From Chloropicon primus (Eukaryota; Chlorophyta; Chloropicophyceae; Chloropicales; Chloropicaceae), in NCBI GenBank assembly GCA_023205875.1, contig CP060755.1:62001-126000 (forward strand): a stretch of 64,000 bases of DNA. Direction: 5' to 3'. Under the pieces are notes generated by a model that searched no databases, was not told the DNA's origin, and saw only the letters and a program-made list of their open reading frames with translations. Numbering within the stretch: position 1 is the stretch's first letter; each line of letters starts with the position of its first letter. Positions 29,567-39,791 of this stretch are shown one piece after another. The position numbers and the translations under genes were made by a program.

Positions 29567-29929
29567 AGACCAAGTCAGTCCTTTGTTGAAATTTAGCCCT
29601 CGTGGTACAAAACGCGGTGTTTCGCCCGCTCTCCCACCACCTCTCTCTCTCCCCGGCTGCAACGAACGCAAGCTCGCACGCACGCGCGAGAGAGATGACT
29701 AAACCTTCAGGTTCGAAAGCTCGAGGGCGGCCATGCCTTCTTGTGCATAAAGATTTCGAAAAGGTTTATTGAAATCGTCAAAGTAATTTTAAAGATGCTA
29801 GACTGCCCAAAAGTATACCAAACCAAACCATTCTTTCGAGCGCTCTAGCAGTAACATGAGAGTTCTGTTTCTTGTTGTACATTGTGTCTTTTATGAGCGT
29901 GCGTCCGCAGCTCCGGCGCCTTTGCCTCT
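29567..29929. other. Short convergent intergenic stretch
   Basis: These 363 bp contain the 3' ends of HisB (plus) and the beta-grasp-like gene (minus). Base composition becomes visibly A/T-richer near 29740-29870. No gene is seen. Confidence 0.5.
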
Positions 29930-30538
29930 TCAGAAGCAGAAGCACCCCTTCTTCGTGGCAAGAGACCTCGTCTCCGTCTCAATGACTGACTCCTTGGCAA
30001 CCTCCTCGTTCAGAATAGAAGCGTTGTCGATGACGCGGCCTCCGTCCAAGGTGGTCATCTTCTTCAAGACCTCATCAGGACCCAAATGAACCTGCAAGAG
30101 GTCCTGGACTTTGTTCCTAAATGTATCGTAGTTGAGGGTGCTATCCTCAATTGGAAGCCACAGCTCCACCTTTCTCTTTATGAGTTCGGCGTGCTCTATT
30201 CTGATGTGCTTCTTTGCCTTCACCGTCTCGTCGGAGATGGCGACAAGAATCTCGGACTTCTTGACGCAAGAGTGGATGGTGTCCTTCAAGTCCAAGAGCT
30301 CTCCGTTCTTCCTCCTCAGCTCCTTGATGATGACTTCTCCGTCCGCGACCTCGGATATTTTCTTCTGGGCCTGGATTCTCAGGTCGGTCAGGCTGTTGAG
30401 GCCCTCCATTGGAATCATCAAGTCGTGCTCCTTGAGTGCAGCGTGCCTGATCCAGACGACCTCCTTCTTCCTGTCGCCCTGGGGCGGAGAGATGAAGCTC
30501 TCCGTCTTCTTAAGAACCACTCCTTCGTTTTCACTCAT
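29930..30538 (-). CDS. Possible tandem beta-grasp (ubiquitin/DCX-like) protein with CaaX-like C-terminus
   Basis: A 202-aa intronless protein; ATG at 30538. I do not recognise a named family. Two stretches have the rhythm of a ubiquitin-like or doublecortin fold. The first (about 24-110) has LTDLRIQAQKKISEVADGEV then LRRKNGELLDLKDTI and EILVAISDE. The second (about 120-180) has VELWLPIEDSTLNYDTFRNKV, then MTTLDGGRVIDNASI. The last five residues are GCFCF, so a CaaX-type prenylation signal (CFCF) is possible, though its second 'a' position is Cys. Membrane anchoring is an inference. It is divergent to the HMG/histone-fold gene. Confidence 0.6.
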   Translation of the reverse strand: MSENEGVVLKKTESFISPPQGDRKKEVVWIRHAALKEHDLMIPMEGLNSLTDLRIQAQKKISEVADGEVIIKELRRKNGELLDLKDTIHSCVKKSEILVAISDETVKAKKHIRIEHAELIKRKVELWLPIEDSTLNYDTFRNKVQDLLQVHLGPDEVLKKMTTLDGGRVIDNASILNEEVAKESVIETETRSLATKKGCFCF

Positions 30539-31163
30539 CTTGCCTTGTCTTTCACTTGTGTTGTTCTGCAGTAGTCCGCACGTTGACACTCAACCAAACC
30601 AAACCAGGGATGGTTGCGTTCCTCCCCGTGTCTTGTGCGTCAATCCCCTAAGGGTTCGCAGGTCGCAAGTCAAGCCTCGCGTCGTCTTCCTCGTCTTCGT
30701 CCTCGTCCCTCCGGGTGCTCAAGTCAAGCGCTCCCCAGATATCTTTGCTCCTTTGTGAACCGGCACAAACCCAAGAGCAAGGAAGCGAAGCTTGGGAAGA
30801 CCCCAAGAGAAGAATGCCAAGGGGGAGAAAAGGAAAGGAAAGGAAAAGGAAGAAAGAAGAGAGGACGAGAACGAGAGAACCACGCCACCCTGTCCTTCCA
30901 GGAAACAGTCCTGTATTTTCCTATCTTACAGGGGAGCCGCCACAAAGACTTTACAAAAGACGTATTCAGAACCCAAGGTACTACAGACTGTCCGTGGGGT
31001 TCATGCACCCGAGTGTACAAAATCGTACATCCAGTGTATACGTCTACGCGCGTAAAATTGGCGGGAAAGAGCACAGAGCGGCAGGAGCGACAGAGTGAGG
31101 CGACAGAGAGGGGGGAGGAAGGGGTTGGTGGTGGTGTTTTGAGGCGTCGAGGGGGAGGGAAAG
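30539..31163. promoter_or_regulatory. Divergent promoter before the HMG/histone-fold gene
   Basis: This 625-bp region has an AACCAAACCAAACC run (about 30591), GGAAAGGAAAGG repeats (about 30833) and a GGGAGGAAGGGG stretch near the plus-strand start. No gene is seen. Confidence 0.4.
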
Positions 31164-32193
31164 ATGCCGGGGGGGACGTCAGCCTACCTCATGTTCGCGA
31201 ACGCGAACAGGAACGAGGTGCGAGAGGACTTGCTGAAAGCACAAGGAAGCGAGGGGAGTGGGAAGATAGGTATCGCTCAGGTGAGTCACCACGCCACGCG
31301 GAAGGGGGGACGCGGACGCGCGTCGTTCGGGGAACCTGGTGCCGTCGCGCGCGCGCTGGTTCGGTCGCGGCGTCCTGACTGCCCCTTTCTCGTCCGCTTT
31401 TGGTTGTTTCGACTCTTTTTTGCAGCTGGGGAAGGAGCTGGGTGCCAGGTGGAAGCGGCTGAGCGAGGAGGAGAAGGAGAGGTACAAGACTCTGGCCAAG
31501 GAGCAGAACGAGAGGAAAGCGGCGGAGAGGAAGGAATCTCCTGGCGGGGAGGCCGAGGATGGGCAAGGAAAGGGGGGGGTCCAAGCGAAGCCGCCGGGAC
31601 TTCCCACCGCCGTGGTGAAGCGCCTCGTGCTCTCCGACCCTGAACTGAAGCGGATATCGGCGCCCGCTCTGAACCTCGTCATAAACTCCGCCGAGAGGTT
31701 TATTGGCTTGATGACGCAGAGGTCGAGGGAGGTCGCCATCACGAGCGGAAAGAGAACGATTCGGATGCAGGACATCTTGGCGGTCGCGAGAGAGGGGGGG
31801 TGGAGGATGGCAGCCATCTTGGGTAAGTGGACGGGTTCTCCCGGGCGTCTGGCAGAGCGAGGGGCCGAAAAGAAGTCGAAGACCAGACCCTGACCCTGGT
31901 GTCCTCTGCATTTGTTTTTTTTCAGATCATTTGAAGGAAGTCTCTCCCCTGATTGAGGCGCAGGACGCCAAGCAGCAGGCGAACAGGTAGGGTATTTTGG
32001 GCGGAGCGAACCGCAATCGTTCCAACAAGCCCATCGGTGGATCCTGACGAGACTCGGTCTTTTCTTTTCCTCTGCCCGTGTTGTGTCTCTTAGTGCGAAC
32101 CCGGAGGCGGAGGCCGGGGCAAACCCGAAGGAGGATGCCAAGGCCGCTCCTGCGGTCCGACGCATCACGGAGTTTTTTGGCGGTGCACCTTGA
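31164..32193 (+). CDS. HMG-box plus histone-fold fusion protein with PIP-like C-terminus
   Basis: Four exons: 31164-31280, 31426-31822, 31926-31986 and 32094-32193. Lengths sum to 675 nt, giving 224 aa. Residues about 1-70 form an HMG box: SAYLMFANANRNEV, GIAQLGKELGARWKRLSEEEKERY. Residues about 97-172 form a histone fold of the NF-YC/POLE4 type: LPTAVVKRLVLSDPELKRISAPAL, ERFIGLMTQRSREVA, KRTIRMQDILAV. The last exon ends in RRITEFFGGAP, whose IxxFF core resembles a PCNA-interacting (PIP) box without the Gln. A chromatin or replication-factor role is inferred. The HMG box normally bends DNA, and the histone fold needs a partner. Confidence 0.82.
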
Positions 32194-32562
32194 GGCCAAG
32201 CAAATCCAAATCTAACCTTTCTTGTAATCATCAAACGTGTAACCTTTGTATGCCTTTTTTCTTTCCTTTTTCCAAGCCAGTGAAAAGTGTTCCTCTTCCT
32301 CTTGAAGCCACGAGGCCAGGGCCAGGCATGGCATGGCTGCCCCTCTGCCCCCCGAAGCCCACAACCTTTCCAAATGGACATTTCGCGAGCAAGAAGGTCC
32401 TGTGCGAGTTTGTGAGAAAAACCCTAGCCCCAAGTTGAGTGAGGGAAAATCCTTCCTCGCTTCGGGAAAAGACTCTTAAAAACAGACTTTTAAAAAGCTC
32501 AAGGGGGAAGAGGAGGGACCATCATGTGACTGGGGTGAAAAAGAGTTTGGTCTTGGTTTCGT

Positions 32563-32581
32563 CTTGCTTTGTCAAAGCAAG
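32563..32581. repeat. Near-perfect palindrome, 9-bp arms with 1-nt centre
   Basis: CTTGCTTTG-T-CAAAGCAAG. Too short in the loop for a stable RNA hairpin, but a candidate protein-binding or cruciform site in gene-free DNA. Confidence 0.75.
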
Positions 32582-32836
32582 GGAGATGCAACACGAGAGA
32601 GAAAGAGCAAACTTCGCTGATGTCCAATTGTTTTTCATTTTTGATTGTTCTTTAGGTTATTCCTGCCTTGCTCTCTCTTCTCTCTCCCTCTTCTCCCCCT
32701 CTCTTCTCCCTCGACTTCGGTCGTTGTTTTACATACTCCAATGCTGATGATGGATTTTATTGTTGTGTCCTAGGACTAGGACAACAAAAAATCGTTTGCT
32801 TCTCTTCGTTCTTCGTTCGTCAAGAAAGAAAGAACG

Positions 32837-32880
32837 TCTTTTCTTTTCTTTTCTTTTCTTTTCTTTTCTTTTTCTTTTCT
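32837..32880. repeat. TTTTC pentanucleotide array
   Basis: About eight tandem TTTTC units, slightly irregular at the 3' end, in the gene-free stretch. Confidence 0.9.
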
Positions 32881-33807
32881 CCTGGGTGTGGGGGGGTGGT
32901 TCACTCTGCCTTGGTTTTCGTTGGGAACGGAGTCGGACGATTCGATGTCGGATGTCGGATGTCGTTGTCGTGTTAATATTCAGGTCTTGTTTTTTTTTTA
33001 TAGGCGCTCTCGCCTCGCGTGACCTCGGTCCTTCGGTCTTGGTCCAGTCCTCCTTCTCCTTCTCCTTCTCCTCTCCTTCTCCTTCTCCTTCTCCCTCTAC
33101 GACTAGAACTAGAAGGAGGAAAAAAAGTCTAAACCCTGTCCACACCAAGACTGGTCTTGTGGGGGGAGAAGGAGAAAAAAGACCCATCGCCCAACAAAGT
33201 CGTAGGGAGGGCCTGACCTAGGCGAACCAAGCAACGTTGCGAAAACCAAGCAGGAAAGAGTCGCCAAGGGCTTGACGACGAGGGAAGACCAAGCGAGGAC
33301 AACAGGTCAACACGCCTGCTGCATACGGACGGAAGGAATTTGCGTTGAGAACCGACGCGTCGAAGTTTTTTGGGGGGCGTTGGTCACCTAGGTAAGACCA
33401 TTGGACTCTCTTTTCACATTTTCCCCCGTAAAAGAAAGGGCTTGCTCGCACAGCAATGTCAAGGAAACGCCAAGGCAGGCGAGGTGGAAAAGGCGCTCGA
33501 AAGGACCGTGACTGACCCTTCCTCGTTCGGGAACGCGCTTGCGACTCTTTTCTTTCGTTTGACTCGCGACCAGGAATACGAGGGCTTCTGTGTTAGGCAA
33601 TGTGCAACCCATGACTCGCGCGCAGGAAGTGAGTACATAGAGAGCAAAGACAAAAGTTATACAACCCGCGGCGGTGCTTATTCGGGCCTATCTCTTTTGC
33701 ACGTCACACTTGGCACGGAGAGGGTGGGAGAGTAAAATCATAACACAGGAAGCGCAGTAAGAGTAACACACACACACACACACGAACACACATACAAGAA
33801 AACAAAG

Positions 33808-34965
33808 ATGGGTTGCGGTACAAGTAAGTCAGCGGGAGACGGGGAGCCACCACCACCAAAGAGGTCAGGACCAAGGCGCAAGCGTTTGACGGTCATCGAC
33901 GACGGGCAGAAGCACGACTTGCCTCCTGCCTCGGACGGACCTTCCGTGGGTTCTGATGTTGGACTGGTCGTCCATTACGCGGCCAATGATGTCGTTGTGG
34001 ACTGCAAGCTGAGCGACCAAGACCAGCAGTTCAAGTTGGACTACTGCGCCACTACCGCTGCTGGTATGGAGGGCGGCAACACAAAAGAGAACCAGGACTC
34101 TGTTAATATTGAGGACAATATTAAGGAAGAGAAGGGAATGATTTTCTTTGCCGTTTACGATGGCCACGGACAGTACGGAGCCAAGGCCTCCAGGTTCGTC
34201 AAGCAGAGAATGGTGCACAATATCTCCGAGGCCCCAGCCTTCGCCGAAGGAGACTACGTCAAGTCGTTGCATTATGCTTTCCACAAGACGAACTCTGACT
34301 TGAAGAGACAGAGAATTGACTTGGCCGCCACAGGCACGACTGGTTGCACCATCCTCATGGTCAGAGAGAAGATCTACATTGCGAACGTGGGTGACTCTCG
34401 TGCAGTGGCTGCGCTTGTAAACGAAGACGGGAAGATTGTTAAAGTAGATGCATTGTCCAGAGATCACAAGCCGACTATCCCTGCGGAGCAGGAGCGTATA
34501 GAGTCGTGCGGAGGTGTCGTTTGCCCAATAGAGATCGATGGGGAGACCTTTGGACCACCACGTGTCTGGATCAAGGGTCAGCAAGCACCAGGTCTGTGCA
34601 TGTCCCGTTCCCTTGGTGACGAGCTTGCTTCCTCTGTGGGTATAGTTTGCGATCCAGAGATCTCGGTGAGAAAGCTGGACAGTCTTAGAACGGCAAAGGA
34701 GCTTTGGATAGTGATTGGAAGTGACGGAATCTACGAGTTCATCTCCAACGAGGACATTTTGGCTATGGCAATAAAGAACGGCCCTGCCGTCAGAGACAGT
34801 GCTGCGTACATTATCAAGAAATCAAGGGCCGAGTGGCTCGATCAGGAGGAGGATGTTATCGACGACTGTTCCGCTGTTGTACTCAAGATGAGGCTAATCC
34901 GCAAGGAGGGAGGAGAGGAAGCTCCTGCAGAGGCCGTGTCCACTGAAATCGAGGAGAGCAAGTAA
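33808..34965 (+). CDS. PP2C-type Ser/Thr phosphatase, probably N-myristoylated
   Basis: A 385-aa intronless protein; the ATG at 33808 gives MGCGTSKS, a classic myristoylation plus palmitoylation start, so plasma-membrane attachment is likely. Metal-dependent phosphatase motifs are all present: TKENQDS, FAVYDGHGQYG, ANVGDSRAV, LSRDHKP, MSRSLGD, IGSDGIYEF and DDCSAVV. The catalytic domain covers about residues 85-365, with an acidic tail. The substrates are unknown. Codon third positions look less G/C-biased than in UPF1 or GT69; this is a visual impression only. A short CA microsatellite lies just upstream of the start. Confidence 0.95.
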   Translation: MGCGTSKSAGDGEPPPPKRSGPRRKRLTVIDDGQKHDLPPASDGPSVGSDVGLVVHYAANDVVVDCKLSDQDQQFKLDYCATTAAGMEGGNTKENQDSVNIEDNIKEEKGMIFFAVYDGHGQYGAKASRFVKQRMVHNISEAPAFAEGDYVKSLHYAFHKTNSDLKRQRIDLAATGTTGCTILMVREKIYIANVGDSRAVAALVNEDGKIVKVDALSRDHKPTIPAEQERIESCGGVVCPIEIDGETFGPPRVWIKGQQAPGLCMSRSLGDELASSVGIVCDPEISVRKLDSLRTAKELWIVIGSDGIYEFISNEDILAMAIKNGPAVRDSAAYIIKKSRAEWLDQEEDVIDDCSAVVLKMRLIRKEGGEEAPAEAVSTEIEESK

Positions 34966-35076
34966 AAGGTGATTCTTCCTTGCCTGGCAGAAGATAGGAC
35001 ATATGAAGGACTATGAAAGAGAGTAGTTTATAACAAAAGAACTCACGGTACACCACCACCAACCCTCCCCGTCTCC

Positions 35077-35086
35077 TTTCTTTCTT

Positions 35087-35128
<42 letters not shown>

Positions 35129-35147
35129 TCTGTCTGTCTGTCTGTCT
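35077..35147. repeat. TTTC / CT / TCTG microsatellite at cyclophilin 3' end
   Basis: A compound tract of TTTC, then CT, then TCTG units directly abutting the cyclophilin stop codon (35148). Confidence 0.9.
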
Positions 35148-36294
35148 TCACGGCATCGGCATCGGACCCGACTCTTCCCCCGCCACCGCGTCCTGCATCT
35201 TCACTTGGCCAGTCCCTATAAAAATCACAGCCTTCCTCGGCTTTCCCCAAATACCTCTGGCGTTGTTGGCCCTGTCGTCGCCCAGCAACGCAGCGAACTT
35301 ATTGAACGACTTGAGGTTCTTATTCGGCTGAAAGGTCGGGACCTCCGCGATCTCGGAAATGACGTCGAAGCCTTTGGTGACAGTCCCCAGCACCACGCTG
35401 CGGTCATTGAGGTCAGGGGCGGGGCCCGGACCCGTCGTGATGGCAAACTCAAGGTTAGCCAAATTCCTCCTCTCCATCTCCCTCTCCGACTTGTCGTCTT
35501 GCAGGTACAGGCTCACCGTCCCCGGCCTGAGCCCAGCCTGCAGGGCAAAAGCTTTCGAGGAAATGAGGTCCCCGTTCTCGCGGCTTATGGTCTCCGGCAT
35601 CTCAACCTCGCCATACTTCCTGGCTCCAGGCTTTCCCGCCAGAATGTACTGCCCTCTTAGTACCTTGTGGACGATCGTTTGGTCGAAGACTCCTTCCTCT
35701 ACCGCTTGGACAAAGTTTTTTACAGTTACAGGCACAAGGTTCCCGTACAGCCCGATCTCGATCCTACCGAGGTACTCGAGATCCTTTTCCGTGCAGAAGA
35801 TGTTCTTTGCTCCGAGCGTCCTGTTCTGATTCGTCGCCGTGGGGCACAAGCCAACATCAAAGTAAACTAAATCGTCATCCAACAAGGTGGTTGGATGGAT
35901 GTGGACGGATGAACGAAATGAACACAAACGAACACACAACGCATCCATCGCGTCAGCTCGTGGAAGGCCCAAACCAATCGTCGATCGAAGACCCCAGCTT
36001 ACCTGTGTTTGTGACCGCCAAGTCTTCCTCGGTCACCTGGACAGCCCTTGAGGGTGAAGTGACTAGAGCTGTCACTGCAGCTGCTGTCCCCACGAGTGCA
36101 GTGGCTCTCCTCCCCGTTCTCACGACACACCTCTCTTCCTCCCTCCCGCAAGAAGGTCCGGTCTCTTCCACGCCCTCCCCCTCAGCATGCACCCTCCCCT
36201 GGCGACGTCTCGGTCCAGCCCCCCTCCCCCCTTCCCTATAATACCTCGTGGCCCCCGGGCCCCCCGTCCTCGTTATCGACGCCACTCCCGCCAT
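35148..36294 (-). CDS. Cyclophilin-type peptidyl-prolyl isomerase, predicted thylakoid lumen (CYP26-2/CYP28-like)
   Basis: Two exons: 36003-36294 and 35148-35866, with a 136-bp intron (GTAAGC to TTTAG). Together they give 336 aa. The N-terminus has a basic, Gly/Arg-rich transit segment and then TGRRATALVGTAAAVTALVT ending near SRAVQ, which resembles a twin-arginine lumenal signal. The cyclophilin domain starts at VYFDVGLCPTATN and includes GRIEIGLYGNLVPVTVKNF and FAITTGPGPAPDLNDRSVVLG. The divergent Phe/Gln pattern is typical of plant lumenal CYP26/28 types, whose isomerase activity is often weak. A photosystem-assembly role is an inference. Confidence 0.85.
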
Positions 36295-36502
36295 CACCCC
36301 TCCCCGCAACGACGACCGACGGTGAGTGACGGTGACGATGACGGTGACGGTGACGATGTGTGTCCCTTGCCCTAGCAAGCGTGCTGCGCCCCGCTCCCCC
36401 CGCGACCTGGCCTGACCGCTCCGCTCCCGCCTTCTGCACGACGACGACGACGAGGACGACGAGGAGGAGACGAGAGAGATCGGATTGGCGAAGGAGGCGG
36501 CC

Positions 36503-37226
36503 ATGGCAGCGGCTTTGGATAACGAGAACCCCTTGGTGAGGGAGAGGGAGACGGTGGTGCGGAGGAAGGACGAGGGAGCCAACCGAGGGGCTCTGCTGGG
36601 GAACTACTTGGGGGACGGAGCGTACGCCGCGACGCTTCAAGAGGAAGAGGGGAGCGACGAAAGGGAACCCATCGATTCCATAGAAGTCTTCGAGCACATA
36701 AGAGACATAGCCGACCCAGGTAAGCAAGGGAAAGAGGGGGAGGGGTCCCTCCTCGTCGAGACAGGTCCATCCCCGCGCCTCCGGACGACGACGACCTTTT
36801 GTTCGCAGAGGAGGGGGCTTGAAGCTGACGGGGCGCTTTGTTTCTCTGTCTCTCTCTCTCTCTTCGCCGTGCTGCTGCGGTCGTCGCGATGGACCAGAGC
36901 ACCCGTACTCCCTGGAGCAGTTGGGGATCGTGTCGCACGAGGACATCAAGGTGGACGACGTGAAGGGCGTCATCGACGTCTACTTCACGCCGACCGTGGC
37001 GCACTGCTCCATGGCGACTTTGATAGGTTTGTGCATACGGGCAAAGATCATGCGAGTGTTGCCGTCAAGATTCAAGGTTAAGGTGGTCCTCTCCAAGGGG
37101 AGCCACAGCACGGAGGAGGCCGTGAACAAGCAGCTGAACGATAAGGAGAGGGTCCTGGCTGCTCTAGAAAACCCAAACCTCCTGCAGCTTGTGAACAAGT
37201 GCCTGGCGCCGACGGAGGCCGCTTGA
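36503..37226 (+). CDS. AE7: MIP18/CIAO2B-family cytosolic Fe-S assembly protein (AE7-like)
   Basis: Two exons: 36503-36719 and 36898-37226, joined across a 178-bp intron (GTAAGC to CCAG). The product is 181 aa. The protein is part of the CIA targeting complex that delivers Fe-S clusters to cytosolic and nuclear enzymes. Evidence: the IFEHIRDI-like helix (VFEHIRDIADPEHPYSLEQLG), the hallmark TPTVAHCSMATLIGLCIRAK with the conserved Cys, GSHSTEEAVNKQLNDKERVLAALENP. Length fits the family (about 160-185 aa). It is divergent from the lumenal cyclophilin, with about 210 bp between starts. Confidence 0.95.
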
Positions 37227-38485
37227 GTAGTGGGATTTTGGGGAGGGAGGGGGGCAACACCAGGGGATGGGGCTCTCCCCTCTCGTTCCGCGTCCCGCGG
37301 GTTCGCGTCCCGTGGTGCGATCGCGCGCGCGCGCGCGTCAGTCCCGAGTGCTGCCGCCTAAAAGAAAAGTTTTGTTTGTGTGAGTGAAATAGAATAGAAG
37401 AGAAGGATTCTTTCTTCTGGGGATGTGGGCGGGAAGAGGGAAAAGAACCTTCCCGCCCCTTGTTTTGTCGCGATCAACCTCGAGAGTCCAGTCCGTCAGC
37501 GACATTGTTTGCGCGCGCAATACTGGTGCGCAACACTGGTCACTCGGGTCTGACCCCTGGCCCTCCTCCCCCCCATTGGAGTGCAATACACCCCCCTGGA
37601 AGCCGCGTCCTGTGAATCCGACCGTGATCCGAGCGAGGATGCCCTCCCCCTCGAAGTCCAGTCCAATCCTCTTGGCACCAGGCCTCGGCCTCGGCCCAAG
37701 CCGCTCGATGTGGTGGGTGTGTGCGCAACTCATGACATGACATGAGTCTAACCAAGCACCAGGCTCTGCGTCCGCATCACTCCGCGATCAGAGCACGCCC
37801 AGTCCCCAAACTCAAGCTCATTGGGGGACATCACGGGGCACTCAGACCCGTGGGGGACATCCCATCCGGAACACGAGCGAGCCCGTCGTAAGGTAAGCGT
37901 TCCTCGATTTTTGTTTTCGGTCAGTGACGCAAGGCACCGTTGCCTGGGGGCCTCGTCCTGGGGGAATGATCGCACCAAGATGCCTTTTGTACTGCGTAAA
38001 ATGTGATCGTTGATATCAAATGAAAAAAAAATGAAAACCCGAACGACAGACGGACAAAACAAAACCAGGAGATCACGACGAGGATAACAACGACGAGGAG
38101 GACAACGACAACGACGAGGAGCGAGGCGTCACGCAGGGGCTGGCTTCAGGGGGAAGAGAGCCCGTCTGTGGAGGTGCGTTTGCGTTTGCGTTTGCGTTTG
38201 CGTTTGTGTTTGGGTTGGGTTGGGTTGGGTTGTGTCTCTGTCTTGGTTTGCTGCTCTGAGACGGTGGACGACTGACTGGGGGAGGAGAGAAGGATTGGGG
38301 GAAGAGAAGGGGAGACTGTAGGGTTAGTCTTCTTTCAAAGGGAGGGGAAGGGAGGAGCCGCGCGAGTGTGCGTGTCTCGGTGTTGGGTTTCAGGGTGCGC
38401 ACTTGCTTCCGTCGTCGCGAGGACAGAAAGCGGTAAGACGACCGACTTTAGAGAGAGAGAGAGGAACAGCAAACGTGCCACTCGA
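37227..38485. other. Gene-poor stretch upstream of the Aurora kinase gene (1.26 kb)
   Basis: No convincing coding content. It has a CG-dinucleotide run (about 37320-37338), ACTCATG...CATGAGT inverted arms (37728-37747), a repeated GTGGGGGACATC-like word (37823 and 37850), a GCGTTT hexamer array (38173-38206) and a GGGTT array (38209-38232). The right part is presumably the Aurora promoter and 5' UTR. Confidence 0.5.
38173..38232. repeat. GCGTTT hexamer array followed by GGGTT pentamer array
   Basis: Five or so GCGTTT units and then four or so GGGTT units. The hexamer matches the coding repeat at 7813-7843. Confidence 0.85.
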
Positions 38486-39622
38486 ATGACTTCGAAGGAG
38501 AATGTGGCACCCCAACAGGGGCTCGAGTCGTGGAAGACGGGGGGCACCCACTTTGGCAAGGCGCCCGCAAGCGGTTTGAGCAAGAATGCGGTGAGCCAGG
38601 GGGCGCTGGGGCTGGGTTCCGGGATGGCCCCGCCCCCGCCGAGGCAGCCCTTGCAGGCCGGGAGCACGAACACTCCCCTGTCCGTCAGCGGAAGCGGTCA
38701 GGCCGTCAGCAAGGAGAGTGGCGACGTCGCTGGCAAGGGCAGAGGCAAAGTCCACTCGTCTTCCTCTTCCTACTCCGGGAACTCCTCCGCGGCGGAGAAG
38801 ACGACCGGCGCCCGGCGCTGGCAGCTGGAGGACTTTGACATAGGGAAGCCGCTCGGAAGGGGAAAGTTTGGAAACGTTTACCTCGCGCGAGAAAAGCAGT
38901 CCGGCTACATCGTCGCCCTCAAGGTCCTCTTCAAGAACCAGCTCCAGGTCTCGAACGTGGAGCACCAGCTGAGGCGCGAGATAGAGATCCAGTCTCACCT
39001 CAGGCACCCGAACATCTTGAGGCTCTACGGCTACTTTTACGACGAGACTAGGGTTTACCTGATTCTGGAGTTTGCTGCGAAAGGGGAGCTTTACAAGGAG
39101 CTGATGAAGTGCAAGTACTTCGACGAGCAGAGAACCGCGACGTATATCTCTTCTTTAGCCAGGGCCTTGGTGTACTGCCACGGCAAGCACGTGATCCATC
39201 GGGACATCAAGCCAGAGAACCTGCTCTTGGGCTTGCACGGCGAGCTGAAGATCGCTGACTTCGGGTGGTCGGTCCACGCCCCGAACAGCAGAAGGAAAAC
39301 CATGTGCGGCACTTTGGACTACTTGCCGCCGGAGATGGTCGAGGGCAGGCCCCACGACTCCACCGTGGACGTGTGGAGCTTGGGAGTGCTGTGCTACGAG
39401 TTCCTTTTCGGCATCGCCCCCTTCGAGGCGGCGGGCCACTCGGAGACCTACAAGAGAATCCTTCAGGTTGACTTGAGGTTTCCTTCGCACCACCAAGTCA
39501 GCGACGGGGCGAAGGACCTCATCAAGAAGCTCTTGATGAAGGATCCAAACCAGAGGATGAGCCTCGAGAAGATTTTCAGCCACCCTTGGATTGTTCAGAA
39601 CGCGAACAAGGGCAGCTTCTGA
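38486..39622 (+). CDS. Aurora kinase
   Basis: A 378-aa intronless protein; ATG at 38486. Aurora kinases control spindle assembly and chromosome segregation. A Ser/Gly-rich N-terminus of about 110 residues precedes the kinase domain: the Gly loop [18 protein letters not shown] with the ATP Lys, [39 protein letters not shown] (Aurora-type activation loop with the phosphorylatable Thr; the run here is 6 + 8 + 14 residues of separate motifs), [13 protein letters not shown], and the C-lobe HPWI. The ADFGWS signature separates Aurora from other AGC-like kinases. Whether it acts as Aurora A or B cannot be told from sequence. All catalytic residues are present. Confidence 0.96.
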   Translation: MTSKENVAPQQGLESWKTGGTHFGKAPASGLSKNAVSQGALGLGSGMAPPPPRQPLQAGSTNTPLSVSGSGQAVSKESGDVAGKGRGKVHSSSSSYSGNSSAAEKTTGARRWQLEDFDIGKPLGRGKFGNVYLAREKQSGYIVALKVLFKNQLQVSNVEHQLRREIEIQSHLRHPNILRLYGYFYDETRVYLILEFAAKGELYKELMKCKYFDEQRTATYISSLARALVYCHGKHVIHRDIKPENLLLGLHGELKIADFGWSVHAPNSRRKTMCGTLDYLPPEMVEGRPHDSTVDVWSLGVLCYEFLFGIAPFEAAGHSETYKRILQVDLRFPSHHQVSDGAKDLIKKLLMKDPNQRMSLEKIFSHPWIVQNANKGSF

Positions 39623-39791
39623 GGTTCAGCAGCAAAGTTACAAAAGATATGCGAAAGCTGTGCTAGGGGCATAGCACACGAATACATGGCCTTAACTCCA
39701 AGAGAAGGATGTGATATAACATGATATTACTTATTATTTTTGAGGTGTCGTCCAGGCCCCCAGCACCCCTTTGCTTGGCACCCCTCCTCTC

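Larger units (their letters stand above)
32194..33807. other. Largest gene-free stretch of the window (1.6 kb)
   Basis: No reading frame here has recognisable content. It contains an AAACCCTA telo-box-like word (about 32419), a 9-bp-arm inverted repeat (32563-32581), a TTTTC array (32837-32880), CTCCTT repeats (33045-33095) and a CA microsatellite just before the PP2C start. It may hold the PP2C 5' UTR, an unrecognised noncoding RNA or a lineage-specific gene. Confidence 0.5.

Noticed and set aside
33370-33735. 121-codon frame in the gene-free stretch before PP2C
   Set aside because: No clear ATG-led domain, no hydrophobic core pattern or family, and competing frames on the other strand look equally plausible.
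37290-37325. tRNA T-arm-like sequence (GCGGGTTCGCGTCCCGT)
   Set aside because: No matching acceptor stem or anticodon arm 70-85 bases upstream, so not a tRNA gene.
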